A stretch of 33,166 nt of DNA from an uncultured Mediterraneibacter sp. (GTDB lineage Bacteria > Bacillota > Clostridia > Lachnospirales > Lachnospiraceae). Position 1 is the stretch's first letter. Each line of letters starts with the position of its first letter. The translations under genes were made by a program, and so were the position numbers. Under the pieces are notes generated by a model. That model saw only the letters and a list, made by a program, of their open reading frames with translations, searched no databases and was not told the DNA's origin. Of the stretch, positions 32,752 to 33,166 are shown piece after piece. The stretch lies in NCBI GenBank assembly GCA_944377745.1, contig CALWFV010000041.1, positions 1 to 33,166 on the forward strand. The letters are read 5' to 3'.

Positions 32752-33109
32752 AACCACACGCACGAAACCATCCAATGCAATCTGAAATGTGGATGGTAGA
32801 AAACGCTTTCTCGATAGCCTCAGGTAACAGGGCTGCGGCACGTACTTTTTGCTTTCTCATATTGGCTTTAATTTTTGACCACATCTTCTCAATCGGATTA
32901 TAGTCCGGGCTATATGGCGGAAGATAGAAATATTGTATCTGCTTCTCATTTAAAAGATTCTTTACCACCTTCGCATGGTGGGAACGCATATTGTCCATCA
33001 CAACAATGTCATCAGGGCTTAATGTTGGAAGCAGATCCGATTTCAGATAACTTTCAAACCGTTCGGCTGTGGTACCTCCCTGATACGTGGTCTGGTCTCG
33101 GAAACTCAA
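32741..33109 (-). pseudogene. IS630-family transposase, C-terminal fragment
   Basis: The 122 residues match the DDE catalytic part of IS630 transposases: IVVMDNMRSHHAKVV (second Asp), then LPPYSPDYNPIEKMWSKIK (catalytic Glu), ending CGYVQ. The first catalytic Asp and the N-terminal HTH are missing. The frame is closed upstream by TGA at 33134-33136, and bases 33110-33166 do not read as transposase in any frame. It may be a frameshifted or broken copy. Confidence 0.85.
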
Positions 33110-33166
33110 ATTCCTTGAATTTCCTGACTTTTCTCAAATCAAAATTAATAGTTTCACCCCTATATT

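Overview
The window looks like chromosomal DNA of a gut Firmicute, most likely a Lachnospiraceae (Clostridia). I base this on protein similarity recalled from the families, on strong AGGAGG-type ribosome binding sites, on an Lgt/MurE(DNPR)/PASTA-kinase envelope gene set, and on a priA-def-fmt-peptidase-rsmB-rlmN-stp-prkC-rsgA-rpe-thiN order known from this group. A GC-richer housekeeping core (about 6.2-24.7 kb and 26.9-31.8 kb) is flanked and interrupted by visibly AT-rich accessory patches (1-4.3 kb, 24.7-26.9 kb, 31.9-33.2 kb).

Left accessory patch (1-6.0 kb). Position 1-60 looks like the end of an insertion sequence that cuts a WG-repeat-like lipoprotein gene. That gene closes a leftward three-gene unit with two zinc-ribbon proteins. 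A small XRE regulator runs rightward and ends at a bidirectional terminator. Next come two leftward genes, each with a P-loop ATPase domain and a C-terminal PD-(D/E)xK-type domain, and each with its own well-formed promoter.

Core operon (6.1-22.9 kb, all leftward). Fifteen tightly packed or overlapping genes run from murE to a YARHG-domain membrane protein: murE, priA, def, fmt, a membrane zinc peptidase, rsmB, rlmN, stp, prkC, rsgA, rpe, thiN, ychF, lgt and the YARHG gene, followed by a terminator. They join peptidoglycan precursor synthesis, replication restart, N-terminal formyl-Met handling, rRNA modification, the PASTA kinase/phosphatase pair, ribosome maturation and lipoprotein maturation. 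Several starts are corrected here from ribosome binding sites.

Between murE and the divergent agcS lies a roughly 230-nt segment with many nested hairpins that I read as a structured non-coding RNA on the + strand. Right of agcS is an AT-rich islet with two divergent genes, DUF2000 and a CPBP membrane protease. The islet is bounded by two inverted copies of a ~180-bp rod-shaped repeat whose stems differ by compensatory changes. This is the strongest candidate for something undescribed. The CPBP gene also carries an in-frame insertion containing two hairpins.

The right part holds an acyltransferase, a Y-family DNA polymerase and clpB, whose promoter carries a CIRCE-like half site. The window ends with a small DUF6440-like gene, a DUF3795 gene, a gene fragment and the 3' part of an IS630-family transposase. 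I saw no tRNA, rRNA or CRISPR array.
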